A stretch of DNA of 64,000 nt from Sphingomonas metalli (GTDB lineage Bacteria; Pseudomonadota; Alphaproteobacteria; Sphingomonadales; Sphingomonadaceae): NCBI RefSeq assembly GCF_014641735.1, contig NZ_BMIH01000002.1, positions 620,001 through 684,000 on the forward strand, given 5' to 3'. Below are positions 36,208-44,471 of this stretch, piece by piece (positions within the stretch are counted from its first letter, which is position 1; each line of letters opens with the position of its first letter). Both the position numbers and the translations under genes were made by a program. The notes beneath the pieces were generated by a model that was not told where the DNA came from, did not search any database, and saw only the letters and a list, made by a program, of their open reading frames with translations.

Positions 36208-37296
36208 ATGGTGACGACGATGGAGACGCCCGGGGCGGTGACGGCGGCCGACAACCCGCTGGGCCTCGACGGATTCGAGTTCTGCGAGTTCACCTCGCCC
36301 GATCCCGACCTGCTGGCGCGGCAGTTCGAGGCGATGGGCTTCGTCGCGTCGCATACGCATCCGGCCCGCGACGTCACCCGCTACCGCCAGGGGCGCATCA
36401 ACCTGCTCCTCAACCGCGAGGCGACCGGGCAGGCGGCCGACTTCCGCGCCGCGCACGGACCCTCGGCGAGCGGCATGGCCTTTCGCGTCGCCGATCCCGC
36501 CGCTGCCTACAACCACGCGATCGCCGAGGGCGCGACCGCGGTCGATGCCGCACGCGGCACGCTGGGCGAGGGCTCGTGCGTGATCGAGGGGATCGGCGGC
36601 AGCTATCTCTATCTCGTGCGCGCCGGCGCCGATCTCTATGCCGACTGGAACGAGGTGCCCGGCTGGGAGCAGGCGGCGGCGGAGAATGGCGTCGGTCTCG
36701 ACCTGCTCGACCACCTCACCCACAATGTCCGCCGCGGCGAGATGCGGACCTGGTCGAGCTTCTACGGCCGATTGTTCGGCTTCGAGGAGCAGAAATACTT
36801 CGACATCAAGGGCAAGGCGACCGGCCTGTTCAGCCAGGCGATGATCGCGCCCGACGGCGCGATCCGCATCCCGCTCAACGAGAGCCAGGACGACAACAGC
36901 CAGATCGAGGAGTTCATCCGCGAATATCAGGGCGAGGGCATCCAGCACCTCGCCCTGACCACCGACGATATCTACGACACGGTGGAGAAACTCCGCGCCC
37001 GCGGCGTGCGGCTGCAGGACACGATCGAGACCTATTACGAACTGGTCGACAAGCGCGTCCCCGGCCATGGCGAGGATCTGGAGCGGCTCAAGCGCAACCG
37101 CATCCTGATCGACGGCAATGTCGGCGACGAGGGCATCCTGCTCCAGATCTTCACCGAGAATATGGTCGGGCCGATCTTCTTCGAGATCATCCAGCGCAAG
37201 GGCAATCAGGGGTTCGGGAACGGGAATTTCCAGGCGTTGTTTGAAAGCATTGAGCTGGACCAGATCCGGCGCGGCGTCATCAAGGTGGATGCCTGA
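36208..37296 (+). CDS. hppD: 4-hydroxyphenylpyruvate dioxygenase
   Basis: 362-aa Fe(II) enzyme converting 4-hydroxyphenylpyruvate to homogentisate in tyrosine catabolism. It has two glyoxalase/VOC-type domains. The C-terminal iron-binding region includes LDHLTHNV (His ligand), QHLALTTDDI (His ligand) and FFEIIQRKG (Glu ligand). ATG 36208 is preceded by GGAGGA. It is first of the hppD-hmgA-fahA run and divergent from the MarR gene. Confidence 0.96.
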   Translation: MVTTMETPGAVTAADNPLGLDGFEFCEFTSPDPDLLARQFEAMGFVASHTHPARDVTRYRQGRINLLLNREATGQAADFRAAHGPSASGMAFRVADPAAAYNHAIAEGATAVDAARGTLGEGSCVIEGIGGSYLYLVRAGADLYADWNEVPGWEQAAAENGVGLDLLDHLTHNVRRGEMRTWSSFYGRLFGFEEQKYFDIKGKATGLFSQAMIAPDGAIRIPLNESQDDNSQIEEFIREYQGEGIQHLALTTDDIYDTVEKLRARGVRLQDTIETYYELVDKRVPGHGEDLERLKRNRILIDGNVGDEGILLQIFTENMVGPIFFEIIQRKGNQGFGNGNFQALFESIELDQIRRGVIKVDA

Positions 37297-37301
37297 ATCA
37301 T

Positions 37302-37424
37302 CCCCGCTCCGCGGGGAGGGGGACCAGCCGCAGGCTGGTGGAGGGGGCTGGCCGCACACGGTATCGCTGGTGGATACCCCCCTCCACCAGCTTCGCTGGT
37401 CCCCCTCCCCGTGCCGGGGAGGAT
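37302..37424. repeat. Family D inverted repeat (REP doublet)
   Basis: Left arm ends GGGGGACCAGCCGCAGGCTG and the right arm begins CCTCCACCAGCTTCGCTGGT, each containing CTCCGCGGGGAGG-type cores, inverted around about 30 bp. Sits between hppD and hmgA and would form a strong hairpin in the mRNA. Fragments of the same family occur near 46031 and 17851. Confidence 0.85.
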
Positions 37425-37437
37425 CTTTGAGGTGAAG

Positions 37438-38715
37438 ATGACCGACTACATCCCCGGCTTCGCCAACCATGTCTCGACCGAGGCCGTGCCCGGCGCGCTG
37501 CCGGTCGGGCGGAATGCGCCGCAGCGGCCCGCCTTCGGCCTCTATACCGAGCAGCTCTCCGGCACCGCCTTCACCGCCCCGCGGCACGAGAACCGGCGCA
37601 GCTGGCTCTACCGGATGCGGCCGACCGCCGAGCATCCCGCCTTCACCCGCTATGACGGCGCACCACGCTTCGCGCCCGGGACGAGCGACGCGCCGCTCGC
37701 CCCCAACCGGCTGCGCTGGGATCCGGTAGCGGAGCCGGCGCCCGGAACCGATCTGGTCGACGGCATGACGACGATGCTCGCCAATCGCGATCCCGCCGAG
37801 CTGGAGGGGGTCGCGGTGCACGTCTATGCCGCTAATCGCGACATGACGAACCGCGTCTTCGTCGATGCCGATGGCGAGCTCTTGTTCCTGCCGCAGGCGG
37901 GGCGACTGACGCTGCTGACCGAGATGGGCCGGATCGACATCGCGCCCGGGCAGGTCGCGCTGATCCCCCGCGGCGTCCGCTTCCGCGCGCTGCTGCCCGA
38001 CGGGACGGCGCGCGGCTATGTCGCAGAGAATCACGGCGCGCTCTTCCGCCTGCCCGATCTTGGCCCGATCGGCGCCAACGGCTTGGCCAACCCCCGCGAT
38101 TTCGAGACCCCGGTCGCCTGGTTCGAGGATCGCGATGCAGCCACCGATGTGATCCAGAAGTTCATGGGTTCGCTGTGGACGACCACGCTCGACCATTCGC
38201 CGCTCGACGTGGTGGCGTGGCACGGCAATCTCGCGCCGTGGCGCTACGACCTGTCGCGCTTCAACACGATCAACACCGTGTCGTTCGACCATCCCGATCC
38301 GTCGATCTTCACCGTGCTGACCAGCCCCAGCGACGTGCCCGGCCGCGCCAACGCCGATTTCGTGATCTTTCCGCCGCGCTGGATGGTGGCGGAGGACACG
38401 TTCCGCCCGCCCTGGTTCCACCGCAACGTGATGTCGGAGGCGATGGGGCTGATCCACGGCGCGTACGACGCGAAGGCGGAAGGCTTTCGCCCCGGCGGGC
38501 TGTCGCTGCACAATCTGATGGCCGGACATGGCCCCGACCACGCCAGCTGGCAGGCCGCGTCGCAGGCGGAGCTGAAGCCGCACCGGATCGAGGGGACGAT
38601 GGCCTTCATGATCGAAAGCTGCTGGCCCTACCGCCCGACATCCTACGCGCTCGACCATGCGCAACTCGACTATGATGCCGTCTGGTCCGATTTCCCGAAA
38701 GCCGTGCTGCCATGA
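37438..38715 (+). CDS. hmgA: Homogentisate 1,2-dioxygenase
   Basis: 425-aa non-heme iron enzyme opening the homogentisate ring to give maleylacetoacetate. The central and C-terminal cupin parts are recognisable: [32 protein letters not shown] and [20 protein letters not shown] with the metal-ligand His/Glu region. ATG 37438 gives the family N-terminus; GTG 37411 is also in frame but would add a repeat-derived stretch. It overlaps fahA by 4 bp, so the two are translationally coupled. Confidence 0.95.
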   Translation: MTDYIPGFANHVSTEAVPGALPVGRNAPQRPAFGLYTEQLSGTAFTAPRHENRRSWLYRMRPTAEHPAFTRYDGAPRFAPGTSDAPLAPNRLRWDPVAEPAPGTDLVDGMTTMLANRDPAELEGVAVHVYAANRDMTNRVFVDADGELLFLPQAGRLTLLTEMGRIDIAPGQVALIPRGVRFRALLPDGTARGYVAENHGALFRLPDLGPIGANGLANPRDFETPVAWFEDRDAATDVIQKFMGSLWTTTLDHSPLDVVAWHGNLAPWRYDLSRFNTINTVSFDHPDPSIFTVLTSPSDVPGRANADFVIFPPRWMVAEDTFRPPWFHRNVMSEAMGLIHGAYDAKAEGFRPGGLSLHNLMAGHGPDHASWQAASQAELKPHRIEGTMAFMIESCWPYRPTSYALDHAQLDYDAVWSDFPKAVLP

Positions 38716-39998
38716 TCGACGAGACCCACGACCCAGACCTGCGCTGCTGGGTGGAGAGCGCGGCGGGACATGCCGAGTATCCCGTCCAGAACCTGCCCCT
38801 CGGCATCTTCGCGCCAGCCGGCGGCGCGCCGCGGCCGGGCATCGCGATCGGCGACCGGATCCTCGACCTGCAAGCCGTCGCTGCGCTGCTGCCCGATGCC
38901 CCCGCACGCGCATTGGGCGGCGCGACCCTCAACCCCCTGTTCGCGCTCCCCGCCGCCGACCGGCGCGCGCTGCGCCGCCGCGTCTCGGCGCTGCTGAGCG
39001 ACGAGGGGCAGCGCGATGTGGTCGAGCCGGCGCTGCACCGCGCCGCCGACTGCACGCTCCACCTGCCCGCGGCGATCGGCGATTACACCGACTTCTATGT
39101 CGGCATCCACCACGCGACCAATGTCGGCCGCCAGTTCCGGCCGGACAACCCGCTGCTGCCCAACTACAAATGGGTGCCGATCGGCTATCACGGCCGCGCC
39201 TCGTCGGTCCGGCCCTCGGGCGAGCCGGTGATCCGGCCGCGCGGCCAGCGCAAGCCGCCCCAGGCGGACGCGCCCGACTACGGCCCCACCCGCCGCCTCG
39301 ACTATGAGCTGGAGCTGGGCGTCTGGATCGGCCGCGGCAATGCGTTGGGCGAGCCGATCCCGATCGCGGAGGCGGGCGAGCACATCGTCGGCCTGTCGCT
39401 CCTCAACGACTGGTCGGCGCGCGACTTCCAGGCCTGGGAGTATCAGCCGCTCGGGCCCTTTCTTGCCAAGAACTTCCACACCAGCGTCAGCCCCTGGGTG
39501 GTGACGGCGGAGGCGCTGGCCCCCTTCCGCATCGCCCAGCCGCCGCGGCCGGACGGCGACCCCGCGCCGCTGCCCTATCTGGCCGACGCGGCGGATCAGG
39601 CGCGGGGCGCGCTGGCGATCGAGCTGGAAGTCCATCTCTCCACTGCCGCGATGCGCGCACAGGGTACGCCGCCGCACCGCCTCAGCCGCGGTCCCGCGTC
39701 GAACATGTACTGGACGATCGCGCAGATCGTCGCCCATCACGCGTCGAACGGCTGCGACCTGCGGCCGGGTGACCTGCTCGGCACCGGCACGATCTCCGCG
39801 CCGACGGATGACGGGCTCGGCAGCCTGTTGGAGATCAGCCGCGGCGGCACGGCGCCGATCGCACTTCCCGGCGGCGAGACGCGCAGCTTTCTGGAGGATG
39901 GCGACGAGCTGATCCTGTCCGCCCATGCCGCAGCCGAGGGCTATGTACCGATCGGCTTCGGCGAGTGCCGCGCGCGCATCGCACCGGCGCGAGGGTGA
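38712..39998 (+). CDS. fahA: Fumarylacetoacetase
   Basis: 428-aa hydrolase cleaving fumarylacetoacetate to fumarate and acetoacetate, the last step of tyrosine catabolism. The N-terminal SH3-like domain is followed by the catalytic FAH domain with [27 protein letters not shown] and the metal-binding [11 protein letters not shown] and [15 protein letters not shown] segments. The start overlaps hmgA and the stop overlaps the Rieske gene start, so the run hmgA-fahA-Rieske is tightly coupled. Confidence 0.96.
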   Translation: MIDETHDPDLRCWVESAAGHAEYPVQNLPLGIFAPAGGAPRPGIAIGDRILDLQAVAALLPDAPARALGGATLNPLFALPAADRRALRRRVSALLSDEGQRDVVEPALHRAADCTLHLPAAIGDYTDFYVGIHHATNVGRQFRPDNPLLPNYKWVPIGYHGRASSVRPSGEPVIRPRGQRKPPQADAPDYGPTRRLDYELELGVWIGRGNALGEPIPIAEAGEHIVGLSLLNDWSARDFQAWEYQPLGPFLAKNFHTSVSPWVVTAEALAPFRIAQPPRPDGDPAPLPYLADAADQARGALAIELEVHLSTAAMRAQGTPPHRLSRGPASNMYWTIAQIVAHHASNGCDLRPGDLLGTGTISAPTDDGLGSLLEISRGGTAPIALPGGETRSFLEDGDELILSAHAAAEGYVPIGFGECRARIAPARG

Positions 39999-40357
39999 GC
40001 GAGGTCGCGCGCCTCTACGCCACGCCCGCCGGGGTGGCGCTCGGCCCGCTGGACCTGATCCCGGACGGCAAGGCGCGCGGCTTCGTTCTGGAAATGCGCG
40101 CGGGCCGGTTCCACGGCTTCGTCGTCCGGCAGGGGGAGGCCGTGCATGGCTATGTCGACCGCTGTCCCCATGTCGGCTTTCCGCTGGCGCAGGCGCTGGA
40201 CGACTATCTGACGCCGGACGGCGGGCTGATCGCCTGCACCTGGCACAGCGCCCTGTTCCGGATCGCGGACGGCGCCTGCGTCGGCGGGCCGTGCATGGGC
40301 CAGTCGCTCACGCCCTGGCCGGTGGCGGTGCAGGGCGGAACCCTCACCACCGCCTGA
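39995..40357 (+). CDS. Rieske [2Fe-2S] protein
   Basis: 120-aa single-domain Rieske protein. Both cluster-binding motifs are intact: CPHVG (Cys-x-His) and CTWHSALF (Cys-x2-His), with the expected spacing between. The GTG at 39995 overlaps the fahA stop in GTGA, so translation is coupled; a GTG 30 bp upstream is less likely. Such proteins act as ferredoxin-like electron donors to oxygenases. Its partner oxygenase is not identified, and none of the neighbouring enzymes is known to need a Rieske donor. Confidence 0.85.
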   Translation: MSEVARLYATPAGVALGPLDLIPDGKARGFVLEMRAGRFHGFVVRQGEAVHGYVDRCPHVGFPLAQALDDYLTPDGGLIACTWHSALFRIADGACVGGPCMGQSLTPWPVAVQGGTLTTA

Positions 40358-40360
40358 CCG

Positions 40361-41053
40361 TCACACCTTGGCGGCGTAGATCATCCGCCCCTGGCCCAGC
40401 CGGGCGAACACCTGGTCGAGGTCCCGCTCGCCCACCGCGAAACAGCCCTGGCTGCGGCCCAGCATCCCGTGGGTGCGCAGCATGTCGGGATTCGCATACC
40501 AGGCCGAATGGACCACGATCGCGCGACCCAGCGCATTGCTGTTGGTGGGGTCGAGCCCGATCAGCCGCTGCGAGCGGCCGTGCTTGCCGACATAATAGTC
40601 GCTGGTGAGAAAGGCGCCCTCGCACGAGGCGTTGGAGCCGAAATCGTTGGAGAAGCGCTTCAGATAGCCGGTATGCGCCGGATCGGAGCCGCTGCCGTGC
40701 GCGACGAGCAGCGCGCTCGACCGGCCATTGACCAGATCGACGAAGTGGAAGCGCGGCTGGGCGGAGCCGGTGGCGAAATCGACGATCGCCATCCTGTCGC
40801 GCTGGACCTGGCCGCCATGCTGCTGGAGCGCGGCCATGGCGCGCCGGAGAAGCTCCGGGCGGATCGGGTTGGCGGAGACCAGGCCCGGCACCGCGGCGCC
40901 CGCCGGCGCGGCCGGCTGGGGCTGGATCGGCAGGCTGAGCCGACGGGTGAACCCGTGCACCGCGCCCGGCACCGCCAGCGCCCCGGCAAGGGTCAGGCCA
41001 TTCTTCAAAAGCGCGCGCCGACTGCGCGCGGCAGGCTGTTCGTGCATCGACAT
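40361..41053 (-). CDS. Murein L,D-transpeptidase catalytic domain family protein (YkuD_2)
   Basis: 230-aa protein of the larger L,D-transpeptidase-like group. A twin-arginine-like N-terminus (RSRRALLKNGLTLAGALAVP) suggests export. The catalytic-region segment near the C-terminus reads SQGCFAVGERD with the conserved Cys, and an upstream His lies in VHSAWYA. It is predicted to act on peptidoglycan, probably in 3-3 cross-linking or lipoprotein attachment. Divergent from the YkuD transpeptidase gene 205 bp away. ATG 41053 or 41047 could be used. Confidence 0.8.
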   Translation of the reverse strand: MSMHEQPAARSRRALLKNGLTLAGALAVPGAVHGFTRRLSLPIQPQPAAPAGAAVPGLVSANPIRPELLRRAMAALQQHGGQVQRDRMAIVDFATGSAQPRFHFVDLVNGRSSALLVAHGSGSDPAHTGYLKRFSNDFGSNASCEGAFLTSDYYVGKHGRSQRLIGLDPTNSNALGRAIVVHSAWYANPDMLRTHGMLGRSQGCFAVGERDLDQVFARLGQGRMIYAAKV

Positions 41054-41258
41054 TCCGGATCGTGAAGATGATCCCCCAGTGCCGGCCTCTATAGCACGGA
41101 AAAGGGTTAACATCCGCCCCGCATCGGCTTTGGTTGCATGTTCAAAACCTCCGCTGGTCGCGACGCGTTAACGGTTCGCCGCGTCGACAATGCGATGGCA
41201 CCAAATCCGACGAGGCGCGTTGAAATCATCGAAAGGGTATTGACAAAGAGGGTCTGTT

Positions 41259-41840
41259 ATGAAGCGCGCCTTGTTCCTTGCTCTGGCGACGATGGCGATG
41301 GTGCCGGCCGCCCCGGCATTCGCGGCGGCGGGAAGCGATGCCGCGATCGAGGAAGCGGCCGAAACGCTGACCCCCAACGCCTATGTCTGGAAGGACGATG
41401 CCAGCTCCGCCGAACCGGTGACGGTGGTCGTCAGCATTCCGCAACAGCGCGCCTTCGTCTATCGCGGCGAGACGCTGGTCGCCGCGTCGAGCGTGTCGAC
41501 GGGCAAGGACGGGAAGGAGACACCGACCGGCATCTACCCAATCCTGCAGAAGAACCAGAACCACAAGTCGAACCTCTACGACAGCGCGCCCATGCCCTTC
41601 ATGCAGCGGCTGACCTGGGACGGGATCGCCCTGCACGCCGGTCGCAATCCCGGCTTCCCCGCCTCGCACGGCTGCGTCCGCCTGCCGGCCGGGTTCGCCA
41701 AGAAGCTGTTCGAGACGACGCAACTGGGCACGACCGTGGTGGTGACCGACGCGTTCGTCAGCGGCACGCGGCTGGATCCGGAACTGCTGGTGACCGACGA
41801 GATGCGCGCCAATCAGGCCCAGATCGCCGCCCTGCCGTAA
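41259..41840 (+). CDS. L,D-transpeptidase (YkuD)
   Basis: 193-aa periplasmic enzyme: signal peptide to about residue 23 (MKRALFLALATMAMVPAAPA) and a YkuD domain. The catalytic set is present: His126 in ALHAGRN and the SHGCVR motif with His137 and Cys139. It is expected to form 3-3 cross-links in peptidoglycan or attach proteins to it. Unlike its divergent neighbour it belongs to the small, classical YkuD type. Confidence 0.92.
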   Translation: MKRALFLALATMAMVPAAPAFAAAGSDAAIEEAAETLTPNAYVWKDDASSAEPVTVVVSIPQQRAFVYRGETLVAASSVSTGKDGKETPTGIYPILQKNQNHKSNLYDSAPMPFMQRLTWDGIALHAGRNPGFPASHGCVRLPAGFAKKLFETTQLGTTVVVTDAFVSGTRLDPELLVTDEMRANQAQIAALP

Positions 41841-41876
41841 GGCGTCGATCTGCCATGTTTCACGCTGAACCGGCGT

Positions 41877-42056
41877 CATCGCAGCGAAGGCGAAACCTTT
41901 GCGAAAGTCGCGACGGCAACCTCCCATCCGTCATTCCGGACTTGTTCCGGGATCTACCGTTCCGCCAAAGCAACAGCTTGTGCGTTTGCCGCGCCGTGGA
42001 TGCCGGAACAGGTCCGGCATGACGGGGTGAGTTTCACAGAGGTTTCGCCTTCGCAC
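41877..42056. repeat. Family C composite palindromic repeat
   Basis: Left arm CGCAGCGAAGGCGAAACCTT and right arm GGTTTCGCCTTCGC, with the nested palindromes CCGTCATTCCGGACTTGTTC and GATGCCGGAACAGGTCCGGC, and a spacer TGTGCGTTTGCCGCGCC. Accounts for most of the 418-bp gap between the transpeptidase and DUF4173 genes; the rest shows a short CGTCATGCCTTCGTC palindrome and no gene. Confidence 0.85.
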
Positions 42057-42258
42057 GAACGACGGACGAGCGCGTGTCCGTCATGCCTTCGTCGGGATGA
42101 CGATTGTCGCCCACGCATCAAACCAGGCCGGGCCGGTAGTGGCTGCAATCTCACCACCCACCCGCGCCACCTCCTGCACCGCTTCTGCACGACATCCACC
42201 ACAGCATCCCCATATCGGACCACTACCCCCCTCCCCGATCACAGGGAGGCTTCGTTCC

Positions 42259-43737
42259 ATGCGCTTCGGTTTCTGGTGGAAAGTCGCGGTCGCCGCGATG
42301 CTGGTGGGGCTGCTCGACCGGATCGTCGCCTTCGAGGTCGAGGGCATCGGCCTCGGCATGCTGGCGGGCGGGTGGCTGATCGGGGTGGTGGCTGCCCGCG
42401 CCGATGTGCGACGACGGCGACTGGCATGGGCAGGCCTGGCCGCTGCGGCGTGGTTAGCGCTCAGCCTGGCCGACGATCCGGGTCCGCTCGCCTGGCTGCT
42501 CTTCTGGGTCGCCCTCTCCTTCGCGACGCTCGCCCCGCGGACGACGCGGTTCGACGATGCGTGGCGATGGTCCGCACGCCTCGCCGTGCACGGACTGACC
42601 GGCCTGTTCCGCCCCGTCATCGACGCCGCCGCGCTGCTCCGCAGCCAGAAGCGGATCCGGATCGGCGGTCGCGCCGTCGCCGCGACGCTGGCGCTGCCGG
42701 CGATCGGCGGGACGCTCTTCCTCCTGCTCTTCGCCGCCGCCAATCCGCTCATTGGCCAGCTGCTCGCCGCGCTCCGCCTGCCGCCCGTGTGGCGGATCCT
42801 GCTCTGGGGCTTCGCGCTGCTCTTCGTCTGGGCGAGCCTGCGCCCGCATCCCCTCGCCATCCGCATCGCGCACCGGCTGCCGGAACCCGAGCCGTTGCTG
42901 CCGGGCACCTCGCTGCCCTCGGTCCTGATCGCGCTGGCGCTGTTCAATGCGCTGTTCGCGGTACAGAATCTGCTCGACATCCTGTTCCTGTGGAGCGGCG
43001 CCCCGCTGCCCGCGGGCACCAGCCGCGCCGGCTATGTCCATCAGGGCGCCTATCCGCTGATCGTCACCGCGCTAATCGCCGGCGTGATGGCGCTGGCGAT
43101 GCTGCGCCCCGGCAGCCCCGCCGCCGATGATCGCCGCGCGCGCCTGCTGGTGACGGTCTGGGTCGGGCAGAATTTGATCCTCGTCGCCTCCAGCGCGCTG
43201 CGCACGCTCGACTATATCGCCGCCTCGATGCTCACCGCCTGGCGGATCGCGGCGCTGGTCTGGATGGCGCTCGTCGCCCTCGGGCTGCTCTCGATCGGCT
43301 GGCGGATCGCCAAGGGTCACAGCGCGCGCTGGCTGGTAAATCTCAACGCCGGCGCGGCGGCGCTGGTGTTGGCGGCCTGCGCGATGCTCGATCTCGGCGC
43401 GCTCGTCGCCGCGTGGAACGTGCGCGCCGCCGATCCCGCGCGGGTCGACCTTTGCTATCTGCGCAATGTCGGCGACGGCGCGCTGCTGCCGCTGATCGCG
43501 CTGGAGGCGCGCACCGCCGATCCCGCGACGCGAGACGGCATCGCCTATATCCGGGCGGAAATGCTGCAACGCCTCGCGACGCGGCAGGCGGACTGGCGGC
43601 AATGGACCCCGCGCGGCGCGCGGCGGCTCTCGGCGGCGCAGGCGGCGCTCGGTCCGCGTCCGTCGCCGCCCCTGTCCCTGCCCAAGGGCAAGACCCGCGA
43701 CTGCAACGGCGCGATCGTCGACGCGCCCTGGTCTTGA
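42259..43737 (+). CDS. DUF4173 multi-pass membrane protein
   Basis: 492-aa integral membrane protein of the DUF4173 family, function unknown. About 12 hydrophobic segments with a large C-terminal soluble tail that includes AEMLQRLATRQADWRQW. GGGAGG precedes ATG 42259 by about 9 bases. The next gene, a response regulator, starts 17 bp downstream, so the membrane protein and the two-component pair should be co-transcribed. It may be the sensor accessory or the regulated output of that system. Confidence 0.82.
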   Translation: MRFGFWWKVAVAAMLVGLLDRIVAFEVEGIGLGMLAGGWLIGVVAARADVRRRRLAWAGLAAAAWLALSLADDPGPLAWLLFWVALSFATLAPRTTRFDDAWRWSARLAVHGLTGLFRPVIDAAALLRSQKRIRIGGRAVAATLALPAIGGTLFLLLFAAANPLIGQLLAALRLPPVWRILLWGFALLFVWASLRPHPLAIRIAHRLPEPEPLLPGTSLPSVLIALALFNALFAVQNLLDILFLWSGAPLPAGTSRAGYVHQGAYPLIVTALIAGVMALAMLRPGSPAADDRRARLLVTVWVGQNLILVASSALRTLDYIAASMLTAWRIAALVWMALVALGLLSIGWRIAKGHSARWLVNLNAGAAALVLAACAMLDLGALVAAWNVRAADPARVDLCYLRNVGDGALLPLIALEARTADPATRDGIAYIRAEMLQRLATRQADWRQWTPRGARRLSAAQAALGPRPSPPLSLPKGKTRDCNGAIVDAPWS

Positions 43738-43754
43738 CCCGCGGGAGACGAGCG

Positions 43755-44471
43755 ATGATCCCCTGTCCCATGCCGCGCACCATCCTGATCGCCGACGACG
43801 ATGCGCATATCCGGCAGCTGCTCGTCTTCGCGCTCGCCAAGGCGGGGCTCGACACGGTCGAGGCGGAGGATGGCGAGGCGGCGCTCGCCGCCGTGGCGGC
43901 GGGGGGCGTCGATCTCGTGGTGCTCGACATCAACATGCCGCGGCTCGACGGGATCGAGGTGTGCCGCCGCCTGCGCGCCGCGGGCGAGCTGCCGATCCTG
44001 TTCCTGTCGAGCCGCGACGACGAGATCGACCGGGTGCTGGGGATCGAGCTCGGCGCGGACGACTACGTCACCAAGCCCTTCTCCCCGCGCGAGGTGGTGG
44101 CCCGCGTCACCGCGATCCTGCGCCGCACCGCCGCCCGGCCACCCGCCCCAGCCGGCGCGACCGCGCCGCTCCGGCACGGCCGGCTCACCCTCGATCCCGA
44201 TGGCTGGCAGGCGGCGTGGGACGGCCGGGAGGTGCCCTTGACCGTGACGGAGTTCGGCATCCTGCGCACGCTCGCCGCGATGCCGTCCAAGGTGTTCAGC
44301 CGCGACGCGATCATCGACCGGCTGCATGGTCCCGGCTTCGCCATCACCGACCGCACGGTCGACAGCCATGTCCGCAACCTGCGCGGCAAGTTCGCGCGCG
44401 CGGGCGCCGAGGACGTGATCGAGACGCGGCCCGGCATCGGCTATCGGCTCGGCAGCTGCGGGGCGGGATGA
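43755..44471 (+). CDS. OmpR-family response regulator
   Basis: 238-aa regulator: receiver domain with phospho-acceptor Asp58 (LVVLDINMPRLDG), the acidic pocket IADDD, the switch Ser/Thr and Lys in YVTKPFSPREVVARV, then a C-terminal winged HTH of the OmpR/PhoB type (about residues 140-235) with RTVDSHVRNLRGKF. Overlaps the start of the kinase gene by 4 bp. ATG 43755 follows GGGAG; a start at 43770 is also possible. Confidence 0.94.
   Translation: MIPCPMPRTILIADDDAHIRQLLVFALAKAGLDTVEAEDGEAALAAVAAGGVDLVVLDINMPRLDGIEVCRRLRAAGELPILFLSSRDDEIDRVLGIELGADDYVTKPFSPREVVARVTAILRRTAARPPAPAGATAPLRHGRLTLDPDGWQAAWDGREVPLTVTEFGILRTLAAMPSKVFSRDAIIDRLHGPGFAITDRTVDSHVRNLRGKFARAGAEDVIETRPGIGYRLGSCGAG

Noticed and set aside
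35839..38913. A very long open frame (over 1000 codons) on the minus strand across hppD and hmgA
   Set aside because: It overlies well-supported genes on the plus strand, its composition is Arg/Pro/Ala noise, and no domain is recognisable. High GC makes such antisense frames common here.
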